Positions 16,132-24,640 of a stretch of 64,000 nt of DNA are shown here, in pieces (the first letter of the stretch is position 1; each line of letters begins with the position of its first letter). The position numbers were made by a program, and so were the translations under genes. Source of the DNA: JAYPUG01 sp038117265 (GTDB taxonomy: Bacteria; Pseudomonadota; Alphaproteobacteria; UBA6615); the NCBI GenBank assembly GCA_038117265.1, contig JAYOFO010000002.1:59506-123505 (forward strand). The letters are read 5' to 3'. The notes under the pieces were generated by a model, which was not told the origin of the DNA, did not search any database, and saw only the letters and a program-made list of their open reading frames with translations.

Positions 16132-18465
16132 CTAGCCATGAATGGTACGCCAGACCTTCTCGGGTGTCGCGGGCATGTCGATGTTCGTCACGCCGTATTC
16201 GGACAGCGCATCGACCACCGCGTTCATCACCGCGGGCAATGCGCCGCTGACCCCGGCCTCGCCGGCGCCCTTGGCGCCGAGGACGTTGGTCGTGGCCGGC
16301 ACCGGATGATCCTCGAACGCGATGTCGGGTATCTGGTCGGCACGCGGCAGCGCATAGTCCATGTACGATCCGGTGATCAGCTGACCGTCCGCGTCGTAGA
16401 CAACCTCCTCCATCAGCGCCTGGCCGATGCCCTGGACGACGCCGCCATGGACCTGGCCGGCGGCCAGTAGCGGGTTGATCACGTTCCCGAAATCGTCGAC
16501 CACGGTGTACTTGACCACCGCGGTGGTGCCGGTTTCAGAGTCGATCTCCACCTCGACGATGTGCACCCCGTTGGGGAACGCCGACGGGGCGGTGTCGTGG
16601 ACGAGATCCACGTCGAGGCTGTCGGGCAACCCGTCCGCGCCGCCCAACTCGCGCGCCTTGGCGGCCAGTTCCATGATGCCGATCGTGCGGTCGGTGCCCG
16701 AAATCCGGAAAGCGCCGTCGGCGAACTCGATGTCGTCGACCGCCGCCTCGAGCACATGGCCGGCGAAGATCTTGCCCTTCTCGATCACCGCACCCGCGGA
16801 TTCATAGATGGCACCGCCGGCCGCGATCACCGAGCGCGAGCCGCCCGTCCCGCCGCCGACGAGCAGCTGGTCGGAATCGCCCTGCAGCAGGTCGATCGCC
16901 TCGAACGGGATGCCCAGGCGCGCGCTCAGCACCTGGGCGAAGGTGGCGCGGTGGCCCTGGCCGTAGTCGAGCGTGCCCGACACCATGGTCACGCGCCCGT
17001 CGTCGGTGAAGCGGATGCCGCCATGTTCCTTGCCGGCCGGCGCCGTCACCTCGAGATAGGCGCACACGCCGATGCCGCGCTTGCGGCCCCGCGCCGCGGA
17101 ATCCGCCTTCCGGGCAGCAAATCCGGCCCAGTCCGCCGCCGCGACCGCCTCGTCGAGCAGCGGCCCGAAATCGCCGCTGTCGATGACCTGGCCGCTGGCC
17201 GCGGTGAACGGGAACGATCCCGGCGCGATGAGGTTGCGCCGGCGCAGCTCGATCGGGTCGATGCCCATCTCGCGCGCCGCGGCATCGACCAGCCGCTCCA
17301 TGATGAAGTTGCCCTCGGGCCGGCCGGCGCCGCGGTAGGCGCCGATATAGACCGTGTTGGTGAACACGCAGCGCATGTTCACGTCGATCGCCGGCGTCGT
17401 GTACATGCAGGGCAGGTTCTTGCCGATGTTGACGGACTGGGCGAGCGGCCCGGTCCCGGTCAGGTAGCCGCCCATGTTGGCCAGCCCGGTGACGCGCGCG
17501 GCAAGGAACTTACCGTCGGCATCGAGCGCCAGCTCGGCATCGAACTGGCTGGCCCGGCCCTGATGGTCGGACAGGCAGCTCTCGCCGCGGTCGGCCGTCC
17601 ACTTGACGGGCCGGCCGAGCCGCTGCGCAGCCAGCATGATCACCGGATACTCGTGGTAGGGCATCGCCTTCATGCCGAACGAGCCGCCCACGTCACCCAT
17701 GATCACATGGATCTTCTCGGGCTCGCACTTGAACACGGCGTTGGCGAGGATGTTGCGCATCCCCATCACGCCCTGCCCGCAGGTGTAGAGCACGTAGCGG
17801 TCGGCGGCCTTGTCGAAGTCGGCGACGGCGGCGCGGGGCTCCATCGCGGACACGAAGCAGCGATTGTTGACCAGCCGCAGCCGGGTGACGTGTGCGGCCG
17901 CATCGAACGCCTGGGCGGTCGCATCCGCATCGCCCATCTGGAAGTCGAGACAGACATTGCCCGGCGCTTCGGCGTGGAGTTGCGGCGCACCGTCCGCCAC
18001 CGCGTCCTCTAGCTCGGTCACGGCGGGCAGCGGCTCGATATCGAGCACGACCAGTTCGGCGGCATCGCGCGCCTGCGCGGCCGTTTCGGCGATCACCGCG
18101 ACGATCGGCTCGCCGATGTGGCGCACGGTCCCGTCGGCCAGGACGGGACGCGGCGGCTTGATCAGCGGCGAACCGTCCCGGCTTTTCACGGGAAGGTTGT
18201 TGGGCAGCGTGCCCAGGCCCGCGGCCGCGATGTCGTCGTGGGTCAGCACCGCCAGCACGCCGGGCGCATTGCGGGCCGCCGCGACGTCCAGCGTCGCGAT
18301 GCGGCCGTGTCCGACCGGCGAGCGCAGGAAGACCGCATGGGCCTGCCCGTCGAGATTGCGGTCGTCGGTATAGAGACCGTTGCCGCGCAGCAGGCGCGGA
18401 TCCTCGGTGCGCGGCACCGGTTGGCTGACAGCATAGGGTCCGGTGCCGAAAATCAGGCCATCCAC
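16132..18465 (-). CDS. Molybdenum hydroxylase large subunit, CoxL-like (form II), unpartnered
   Basis: 777 residues from a GTG at 18465 that has AGAGGAA upstream (an ATG-like extension to 18534 lacks one). The aldehyde oxidase/xanthine dehydrogenase molybdopterin-binding fold is complete: N-terminal RTEDPRLLRGNGLYTDD, active-site loop AYRGAGRPEGNF near residue 380, GTGGSRS near 546, and the catalytic Glu in LGAKGAGEAGVSGAL near 737. AYRGAGR, not the AYxCSFR of true CO dehydrogenase, marks form II. Such enzymes need a medium FAD subunit and a small 2Fe-2S subunit; neither is adjacent (neighbours are an EamA gene and LLM oxidoreductases), so partners must lie elsewhere or electrons go another way. 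Confidence 0.92.
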   Translation of the reverse strand: MDGLIFGTGPYAVSQPVPRTEDPRLLRGNGLYTDDRNLDGQAHAVFLRSPVGHGRIATLDVAAARNAPGVLAVLTHDDIAAAGLGTLPNNLPVKSRDGSPLIKPPRPVLADGTVRHIGEPIVAVIAETAAQARDAAELVVLDIEPLPAVTELEDAVADGAPQLHAEAPGNVCLDFQMGDADATAQAFDAAAHVTRLRLVNNRCFVSAMEPRAAVADFDKAADRYVLYTCGQGVMGMRNILANAVFKCEPEKIHVIMGDVGGSFGMKAMPYHEYPVIMLAAQRLGRPVKWTADRGESCLSDHQGRASQFDAELALDADGKFLAARVTGLANMGGYLTGTGPLAQSVNIGKNLPCMYTTPAIDVNMRCVFTNTVYIGAYRGAGRPEGNFIMERLVDAAAREMGIDPIELRRRNLIAPGSFPFTAASGQVIDSGDFGPLLDEAVAAADWAGFAARKADSAARGRKRGIGVCAYLEVTAPAGKEHGGIRFTDDGRVTMVSGTLDYGQGHRATFAQVLSARLGIPFEAIDLLQGDSDQLLVGGGTGGSRSVIAAGGAIYESAGAVIEKGKIFAGHVLEAAVDDIEFADGAFRISGTDRTIGIMELAAKARELGGADGLPDSLDVDLVHDTAPSAFPNGVHIVEVEIDSETGTTAVVKYTVVDDFGNVINPLLAAGQVHGGVVQGIGQALMEEVVYDADGQLITGSYMDYALPRADQIPDIAFEDHPVPATTNVLGAKGAGEAGVSGALPAVMNAVVDALSEYGVTNIDMPATPEKVWRTIHG

Positions 18466-18618
18466 GGCGAGTTTCCTCTGATCAGGGGCTGGAATCGCGG
18501 ACGCCCGCGTCAGCGGGCGTGTTGACGGGACCAATATACCCGACCGGGCCCGGCTTCGACACCATCAGTTGCAGAATCCCGCGGGATGCGGTCCGGCAGC
18601 GCGCGCCGCCGGTGCCTC

Positions 18619-19668
18619 CTACTCCGCGGCCTTCAAGGCGTCGCCTTCGCGACCGGCGAAGTGCGGCATCACCTCTTCGGCGAACTGCTGCAGCGCGTCG
18701 AAATTGCCCGACAGGTCGTGCAGCAGCACGTCGCGCACGCCGATCTCGTAGAGGCGCTCGACCCGCTCGATCATCTCCTGGGAACTGCCGATGATCGCGC
18801 CAACTTCCGACGTCTCGGTGGGATCGCCGCGGTTCTTGTGGCGCGCGGCGGGCACGAAGGTCTTCGACTGGAAGCGCGGATCGGTGGCGAGCACCTGCAC
18901 CTCGGTCAGGAACTTGCCGCGCAGCACATGCGCCTCGGCGCGCTCGGCGTCGTTGTTCGCCACCATCAGGCCGCGCGTGACCGCGATCCGGTAGGGGTCG
19001 AACGGCTCGCCCATCTTGTCGAGCTCGTCGCGGTAGAAGTTCACGCTCTCGGCGATGGTCTCGAAGGACGGCACCTGGGCCAGCAGCAAATTGTAGCCGT
19101 TGCGCGCGGCACCGCGGATCGAGCCCTCGCTCGCCGCGCCGACCCAGAAGGGCGGGTGCGGCTTCTGGACCACCGGCGGTTCGACGATGATGTCGTTGAA
19201 GGTGTAACGATCCGACTTGTAGCTCCAGCGCTCGGTCTCGGTGAAGGCGCGGCGCATGAAGTTGACCGATTCCTCGAAGATCTCTTGGCCGTCGGCCATC
19301 TCCAGGCCGAACCCGTGATACTCGTTCGCGCGGTAGCCGCGCCCGATGCCGAAATCGTAGCGGCCCTTGGAGAGCTGATCGATCGTCGCGACCTGCTCGG
19401 CAAGCAGGACCGGATTGTGCCAGGGCACCACGACCACAGCGCTTCCGAGACGGATTTTAGACGTTATTCCAGCAAGATACGCGATATAGTTGAGAGTAGC
19501 CGAGAGCTGCGAAAAGCCCGTGAAATGGTGCTCCACCAGCCATGCGCTGGTGTAGCCGAGCTTCTCGGCGAACCGGATGTACTCGCCATACTCGTGATAG
19601 CCGAGCGCGGCCTCCGTGACGACCTCACCAGGGACGGCCTGGGCGCCGCCGAACAATCCGAACTTCAT
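18619..19668 (-). CDS. LLM class flavin-dependent (luciferase-like) oxidoreductase
   Basis: 349 residues. Luciferase-like monooxygenase signatures: MKFGLFGGAQAVPG at the start, AWLVEHHFTGFSQLSATL near residue 40, SAVVVVPWHNPVLLAEQVA near 80, YDFGIGRGYRANEYHGFG near 105, and GAASEGSIRGAARNGYN near 177. These FMN-dependent TIM-barrel enzymes oxidise aldehydes, ketones, alkanesulfonates or ring compounds with a flavin reductase. A close paralogue lies immediately upstream in the same direction (30-base gap); together they form a duplicated pair, divergent from a LysR gene. Confidence 0.92.
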   Translation of the reverse strand: MKFGLFGGAQAVPGEVVTEAALGYHEYGEYIRFAEKLGYTSAWLVEHHFTGFSQLSATLNYIAYLAGITSKIRLGSAVVVVPWHNPVLLAEQVATIDQLSKGRYDFGIGRGYRANEYHGFGLEMADGQEIFEESVNFMRRAFTETERWSYKSDRYTFNDIIVEPPVVQKPHPPFWVGAASEGSIRGAARNGYNLLLAQVPSFETIAESVNFYRDELDKMGEPFDPYRIAVTRGLMVANNDAERAEAHVLRGKFLTEVQVLATDPRFQSKTFVPAARHKNRGDPTETSEVGAIIGSSQEMIERVERLYEIGVRDVLLHDLSGNFDALQQFAEEVMPHFAGREGDALKAAE

Positions 19669-19697
19669 CTGTGTTTCCCCTCTTGCCTGACGGCGAC

Positions 19698-20756
19698 CTA
19701 TTCCGCGGCGTCGGCCGCTGCCGTATCCTTGCCGACGAATTGCGGCATTACCTCTTCGGCGAACTGGTGCAGCGCCTCGAAATTGCCCGACAGGTCATGC
19801 AGTAGTACGTTGCGGACCCCCAGATCGTAGAGTTTCTGGACCCGCTCGCACATCTCGTCGGAATTGCCGAGCACGGCGCCGTTCTCCGAGACCCCGACGA
19901 AATCGCTGCCGTCGGCACCGCCGCGCTGATTGTCGACCGGGTTGAAGGCCTTGGCCTGCAGATTCTTGTCGGCTGAGAGCACCTGGACCTCGGTTATGAA
20001 CTTTCCGCGCAGCACGTGCGCCTCGGTCCGCTCGTTGTCGTTGTTCGCCACCATCAGGCCGCGCGTGACGCCGATCCGGTAGGGGTCGAACTCCTCGCCC
20101 ATCTTCTCCAACTCGTCGCGGTACCAAGACACGCGGTCGCCGATGCCCGCGAACGAGGTCATCTGGTCGAGCAGCAGGTTGAAGCCGTTCCGCGCCGCGG
20201 CGCGGATGGATTTCTCGCTGCCCGCGCCCACCCACATGGGGGGATACGGTTTCTGGACCACCGGCGGCTCGACGATGATGTCGTTGAAGGTCCAGCGCTC
20301 GGATGCGTACGACCAGCGCTCGGTCTCGGTGAACGCGCGCCGCATGAACGCCACCGATTCCTGGAAAATCTCCTCGGCATCGGACATGTCGATGCCGAAG
20401 CCGTGGAACTCATTGCCACGATAACCGCGGCCGACACCGAAATCGTAGCGTCCCTTGGAGAGCTGATCGATCGTCGCGACCTGCTCGGCGAGCAGCACCG
20501 GATTGTGCCACGGCACCACGACGACGGCGCTGCCGAGACGAATTTTCGACGTTATTCCAGAAAGATAGGAGATGTAGTTGAGTGTTGCGGAGAGCTGTGA
20601 GAAGCCCGTGAAATGGTGCTCCACCATCCATGCGCTCTCATAGCCGAGGCGCTCCGCCGTGCGGATGTATTCCCCGTACTCGTGGTAGCCGAGCGCGGCC
20701 TCCGTGATGACCTCGCCCGGGACCGCCTGGGCGCCGCCGAACAGCCCGAATTTCAT
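19698..20756 (-). CDS. LLM class flavin-dependent oxidoreductase (tandem paralogue)
   Basis: 352 residues from the ATG at 20756 (MKFGLFGGAQAVPG, identical to the start of the downstream copy). The same blocks are present: AWMVEHHFTGFSQLSA, VVVVPWHNPVLLAEQ and YDFGVGRGYRGNEFHGFG. Differences gather in the C-terminal third, e.g. an insertion near DNQRGGADGSDFVGV. A two-component flavin monooxygenase pair is possible. The promoter lies in the AT-rich gap shared with the divergent LysR gene, suggesting LysR control. Confidence 0.92.
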   Translation of the reverse strand: MKFGLFGGAQAVPGEVITEAALGYHEYGEYIRTAERLGYESAWMVEHHFTGFSQLSATLNYISYLSGITSKIRLGSAVVVVPWHNPVLLAEQVATIDQLSKGRYDFGVGRGYRGNEFHGFGIDMSDAEEIFQESVAFMRRAFTETERWSYASERWTFNDIIVEPPVVQKPYPPMWVGAGSEKSIRAAARNGFNLLLDQMTSFAGIGDRVSWYRDELEKMGEEFDPYRIGVTRGLMVANNDNERTEAHVLRGKFITEVQVLSADKNLQAKAFNPVDNQRGGADGSDFVGVSENGAVLGNSDEMCERVQKLYDLGVRNVLLHDLSGNFEALHQFAEEVMPQFVGKDTAAADAAE

Positions 20757-20879
20757 GCGCGTCTCCCGCTGGATTGCATTCCCGTCAAACCCGTTGCGGG
20801 ACCCTATCAACGGTATCCCACCGCGAAAAATTATATGTTTTAATATATAGCATAAGTTTTCCTAATTCAGGTGCGACCG
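20757..20879. promoter_or_regulatory. AT-rich divergent control region between LLM oxidoreductases and LysR gene
   Basis: A 123-base gap, markedly more AT-rich than its surroundings around 20828-20866 (AAAATTATATG, TTTTAATATATAGC, CATAAGT). It contains imperfect dyads of the T-N11-A kind used by LysR proteins and is divergently placed, as is usual for LysR regulators and their targets. The binding site itself is inferred. Confidence 0.5.
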
Positions 20880-21836
20880 ATGAATTTCCGCCAGATGGAG
20901 CATTTCGTCGCCGTCTACGAGGACGGCAGCTTCAGCCGGGCCGCCGCGCGGGCCCGGTGCACCCAGTCCGGCCTGAGTCAGCAGATCCGCAACCTCGAGG
21001 ATCGGCTGGGCCTCGCGCTGTTCGAGCGGACGGCCCACGGCGTGGTGCCCACCCTCGCCGGGCGACGCTATTACGAGCGCTGCATCCCCATCCTGCGCTC
21101 GGTGCATGCGGCAGAGGATGACATGCATGCCCTCCAGGGAAGCCTCGCCGGCAGCGTCAACGCCGGCCTGATTCCGTCCCTCACCAAGGGAGCGCTGGCC
21201 GTCGTTCTGGCCCGCTTCACGGCCGAGAACCCGAATGTGGACGTGCGCATCGTCGAGGCCTACAGCCAGCCGCTGACGGACCTGGTGCTGGCCGGCGAGC
21301 TCGACTTCGCGATCGTCCCGGTGATGCCGCCGACCGACATTCCCGGGCTTTCGCGCCGCGTCCTGGCGCGCGAGCAGGAACTGCTGCTGTCGGGCGCCGC
21401 GCTGGGGCTCGAGAACACCGCGCCGATCCCCTTCCGCCAGGTGTCCGGCCTGAAGCTGGTCCTGCCGTCGCCCGAAAACAGCCGCCGGCCGTTCCTCGAG
21501 GGCCAGATGGCGGCCGCCGGGGTCGTTCCGGAGCGAATCATGGACCTGGACGGGATGACGGGAACCCTCGAGTTCGTCGCGGAATCCGACTGGGCGACGA
21601 TCCTGCCGGTCACCAACTGCATCGGCGAGCTCGACCGGGGGCGGCTCGTCCTGTCGCCCATCGTCGCGCCCGAGATCGAGTTCGAATTCATCCTGATCGA
21701 GCCCTCCAGCCGCCCGTTGCAGGCCGCGGCCGAACGCTTCGTCAGCGGCATCGAGGCCCAGCTCGCCGAAATCGACCGGGCGTGGCGGAACATCCGCGGC
21801 CGCGATGGCGTCAGTTCCGAACGAAGCCGAAGCTGA
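20880..21836 (+). CDS. LysR family transcriptional regulator
   Basis: 318 residues from the ATG at 20880 (AGGTG 7 bases upstream; a GTG at 20871 is also in frame). The N-terminal winged helix-turn-helix is clear: MNFRQMEHFVAVYEDGSFSR, AAARARCTQSGLSQQIRNL, LALFERTAHGVVPTLAG. The C-terminal effector domain follows (residues 90-300). LysR proteins usually regulate the divergent gene in response to a small-molecule coinducer, here probably the tandem LLM oxidoreductases. Its 3' end overlaps the convergent ABC permease gene by 26 bases. Confidence 0.92.
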   Translation: MNFRQMEHFVAVYEDGSFSRAAARARCTQSGLSQQIRNLEDRLGLALFERTAHGVVPTLAGRRYYERCIPILRSVHAAEDDMHALQGSLAGSVNAGLIPSLTKGALAVVLARFTAENPNVDVRIVEAYSQPLTDLVLAGELDFAIVPVMPPTDIPGLSRRVLAREQELLLSGAALGLENTAPIPFRQVSGLKLVLPSPENSRRPFLEGQMAAAGVVPERIMDLDGMTGTLEFVAESDWATILPVTNCIGELDRGRLVLSPIVAPEIEFEFILIEPSSRPLQAAAERFVSGIEAQLAEIDRAWRNIRGRDGVSSERSRS

Positions 21837-22692
21837 GCCCGCGCACCAGCTGCTTGCGGATCGCCAGCCCGATGACGATCAGGGGCAGCGTCGCACCGAC
21901 CGAGAGCGCCGCCTGATAGCCGTTGCCGCCCGCATTGCCGGCAAACCGGTTGAGATGCACCGGCAGGGTCGAGACGTCGGTCTGGGACAGGATCAGCGCC
22001 AGGAAGTACTCGCTCCAGTTCAGGATGAAGATGAACAGGAACGTTGCCGCCAGGCCCGGCCGCAGCTGCGGAAGCACGATCTCGACCAGGACCTGCCAAT
22101 GCCCCGCACCCAGCAGGCGCGCGGCGTTCTCGCAGTCGCGCGGCAGCTCGTCGATGAAGCTCTTCATCACCAGCATCGCGTAGGGCAGCGTGATCAGGGT
22201 GTAGAGCAGGATCAGGCCGAGATGGGTGTCGACGAGGCCGATGGCGGAAAACCAGAGGAAGATCGGTGCCGCGATCACGAAGGGCGGCACCATGCGCAGC
22301 ATCAGGAAGTACAGCAGGTGCCGGTCGTCGAGGATGCGGTGCCGTGACGCCCCCCAGGCCACGACGGTCCCGAAGAGGGTCGCGACCGTCGAGGCGGTGA
22401 GCGCGATGATGAAGGTGTTGACCAGCGCCTCCCACGGCCCGATCACGTCCGCCAGGCCCGGCGTGCCGATCCCCGTCGCAAACCCGTTGACCCAGACCTG
22501 GACGTAGTTGAACAGGGTCGGGTCCGCCGGCCAGTAGACCGGCGGCCAGGCGTTCACGTCGCCCGGCCGTTTGAACGAGGTCGCAACGATCCAGAACAGC
22601 GGGAAGGCGACGACCGCCAGCCACGCGCCGAGCGCGACGTGGCGGAACACGCCGAACGCCGCACGGCGGCGGCGACGGGTCAGGCCGAACAT
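21811..22692 (-). CDS. Sugar ABC transporter permease (MalG type), unpartnered
   Basis: 293 residues with six hydrophobic segments. The EAA loop for contact with the ATPase is present (ENAARLLGAGHWQVLVEIVL near residue 190, then PQLRPG) and the N-terminal LFWIVATSFKRPGDV is typical of carbohydrate permeases of the MalG kind. Such permeases work with a MalF-type partner, an ATPase and a binding protein; none is adjacent. Upstream is an LVIVD-repeat protein 21 bases away on the same strand, downstream the convergent LysR gene. Orphaning by loss, or a scattered operon, is possible. Confidence 0.9.
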   Translation of the reverse strand: MFGLTRRRRRAAFGVFRHVALGAWLAVVAFPLFWIVATSFKRPGDVNAWPPVYWPADPTLFNYVQVWVNGFATGIGTPGLADVIGPWEALVNTFIIALTASTVATLFGTVVAWGASRHRILDDRHLLYFLMLRMVPPFVIAAPIFLWFSAIGLVDTHLGLILLYTLITLPYAMLVMKSFIDELPRDCENAARLLGAGHWQVLVEIVLPQLRPGLAATFLFIFILNWSEYFLALILSQTDVSTLPVHLNRFAGNAGGNGYQAALSVGATLPLIVIGLAIRKQLVRGLSFGFVRN

Positions 22693-22713
22693 CCGATCAG
22701 GACGGAATCCCGC

Positions 22714-23943
22714 TCAGGGATTGAGCCCCGCGTAGCGCAGCACATAGATGCCGTGGTTCTTGTCGGAAACGAAGATGTTCCCGCGCGCGTCCACGATCAC
22801 GTCCTCGGTCTGCGCCACCAGCTTGGACGCCGGCAGCAGGCCCCGCCGCTCCAGCGGGTCGGGCGGCATGAAATAGCCGACCTCGCGCGGCTGGGTCTCG
22901 TTCGAGATGTCGTAGATCCGCAGGCCGGCGTTGAAATAGGTCAGGAAGCACAGATCCTCGCCCTGATACAGGATGTCCTGATACTGCGGCTGGTGCTGGT
23001 TGTGCGGCCCGAAGCGACCGCCGCGCGCACAGAATGTCGGATAGGGCGCGCCGGCCGGCGGCGCCGGCAGCGGGAACAGCGAGACCAGGCGCGGCTTGGT
23101 CTCGTCGCTGACATCGACCATGGCGGCATAGCCCAGCGGCTCGTCGCAGTTCTCCGCGATCGCCTCGGAGTTGCAAATCACCAGGTCGCGGCCCTGCAGC
23201 GGCACAGCCGTGTGCACGGCGATGAACGCCTGGAACGGCGGCGAGAACGGCAGGTCGCTGATTTCCTTGGGGTTGGTCTTGTCGGAGATGTCGAGGACGA
23301 TGAACCCGCCCGCGCTGTAGGGCAGAAACGCGCGGTCGCCCTTCACGTAGGCGCCGCCGTGCAGCATCGTGCCCGGCTTGGCACCGCCCTCGCCGCCACC
23401 GACATGCTGGCCCTTCTGCCACCAGCGGCCGACCTCGACCGGGTTGCGCGGATCCTCGATGTCGACGATCTGCAGGATGTTGCCCTGATAGCCCTCGGGA
23501 AGCCCGGTGGCATACACGTAGCGCCCGCCGTCGTAATAGTTGCGATGGGTGCCGTCGCCGCCGGTCTTCCAGTGGCTCAGCAGCTCGGGGTTCTCGGGGT
23601 CTTCCAGGTCCCAGAGTTCGAAACCGTCACCCCAGGATTCGCCGGGGGTGTGGCCCCAGCCCTCCATGATCTTTTCCTGCGACGTGACTAGCTTGCCGTC
23701 GGCGATCTGGACCTGCAGCGTCCAGGTGTTCGGCGGCCCCTCGATGAAGCGCACGAAGCGGGGGTTTGCCGGGTCCGTCACCTCGATGATCGAGAAACCC
23801 GAGTGCCAGAACTGGCCGGTGTACAGGTACCAGCGGTCGCCCGCCTTGTGCAGCGCCAGCTTGAACGCCGGACGTCCGTCGACATCGTTGTAGCCGATCG
23901 CCTCGACGTTCCAGGCAAAACTCTGTCCCGATGGAAATGTCAT
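22714..23943 (-). CDS. LVIVD-repeat / beta-propeller protein
   Basis: 409 residues from the ATG at 23943. The repeats end in a recurring pattern of D-x-x-[DN]-P (VTDPANPRFVRFI, LEDPENPELLSHW, IEDPRNPVEVGRW, ISDKTNPKEISDL, VSDETKPRLVSLF), each starting a new blade of about 45-55 residues. That is the LVIVD repeat, seen in secreted and cytosolic propeller proteins of unknown activity. No signal peptide is visible, so it appears cytosolic. Together with the permease it may form an operon; function unknown. Confidence 0.82.
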   Translation of the reverse strand: MTFPSGQSFAWNVEAIGYNDVDGRPAFKLALHKAGDRWYLYTGQFWHSGFSIIEVTDPANPRFVRFIEGPPNTWTLQVQIADGKLVTSQEKIMEGWGHTPGESWGDGFELWDLEDPENPELLSHWKTGGDGTHRNYYDGGRYVYATGLPEGYQGNILQIVDIEDPRNPVEVGRWWQKGQHVGGGEGGAKPGTMLHGGAYVKGDRAFLPYSAGGFIVLDISDKTNPKEISDLPFSPPFQAFIAVHTAVPLQGRDLVICNSEAIAENCDEPLGYAAMVDVSDETKPRLVSLFPLPAPPAGAPYPTFCARGGRFGPHNQHQPQYQDILYQGEDLCFLTYFNAGLRIYDISNETQPREVGYFMPPDPLERRGLLPASKLVAQTEDVIVDARGNIFVSDKNHGIYVLRYAGLNP

Positions 23944-24053
23944 CGCTGTCTCCCCCACGCGCGATCGTTCGCGCGCCTTGTTGTGTCGCCGACCAGTAAA
24001 CGGCGCGGCCGCGCACCTGTAAAGCGGATCGCGCATGTAAGTGTAGCGGGGCG

Positions 24054-24500
24054 TTATTTTGCCGCCGACAACAGAATCAACTGCAGGTCGCGCAGACGCT
24101 CGCCGATGCGCACGGTGCCGCGCAGGTCGAGGCCGAGGCCGTCCACGCCTGCCATGAAGTTCTGCAGTGTGCTGACGTCACGGTCTCCGGCGAGCAGGAT
24201 CGGGAACGGCGCACCGATCTGGCCGAGATAACCTGCATGGGCCTCGAGTTCGGATTCGGCGCCGCGCATCGCCAGGATAAGCACACTTGGCCGGAAATCG
24301 CGGATGGTCTCGGCAAGCGCATCCGTCTCGGAGGCGGTCTGCAGGCAAAGTCCGAGATCGTTGGCCGCATCGAGTGCGCGCACGCATGCATCGGGCAGCG
24401 TATCGAAATAGAGAATGCGCGCATCGGCCGCGGCGCGCCTCGCGAACTGGCCAACAGCGGTTGCCACCATGCCCGTCGTCCGACGTGTTGAAACACGCAT
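24054..24500 (-). CDS. Degenerate response-regulator receiver-like protein
   Basis: 148 residues. The region from about residue 27 (ARILYFDTLPDACVRAL, then RDFRPSVLILAMRG) through SFILLAGDRDVSTLQNF-type text (PFPILLAGDRDVSTLQNF) resembles a CheY-like receiver, as found at the N-terminus of EAL-domain regulators. The phosphoacceptor Asp is missing: the usual DVVLLDL is SVLILAM, and the acidic pair is reduced to one Asp. It is short (no output domain) and sits divergent from the GntR gene. It may be a pseudo-receiver or a remnant; I cannot assign a role. Confidence 0.55.
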   Translation of the reverse strand: MRVSTRRTTGMVATAVGQFARRAAADARILYFDTLPDACVRALDAANDLGLCLQTASETDALAETIRDFRPSVLILAMRGAESELEAHAGYLGQIGAPFPILLAGDRDVSTLQNFMAGVDGLGLDLRGTVRIGERLRDLQLILLSAAK

Positions 24501-24554
24501 TATGAGAGTGATTCGTTAAATTTATTTATTTATGCGAGTGCATCGCTGTCATAT

Positions 24555-24565
24555 GGACAATGTCC
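24555..24565. promoter_or_regulatory. Candidate GntR operator upstream of the GntR gene
   Basis: GGACAATGTCC is a dyad of two 4-base arms around AAT, 75 bases before the GntR start. It shares TGTCCGG with the palindrome TGTCCGGACA upstream of the enoyl-CoA hydratase gene at 27559. GntR-type regulators commonly bind such dyads to repress themselves and nearby targets. Inferred from sequence only. Confidence 0.35.
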
Positions 24566-24640
24566 GGTCCCCAGCCGTACATTTTAACCCCGGTGACATG
24601 GTCTAACCTGCACCGGAATCAAGGCGGGACGGAGGCGCCG

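Noticed and set aside
16132..18465. True CO dehydrogenase large subunit
   Set aside because: The active-site loop is AYRGAGR (form II) and not the AYxCSFR of form I CO dehydrogenases; no coxM or coxS beside it.
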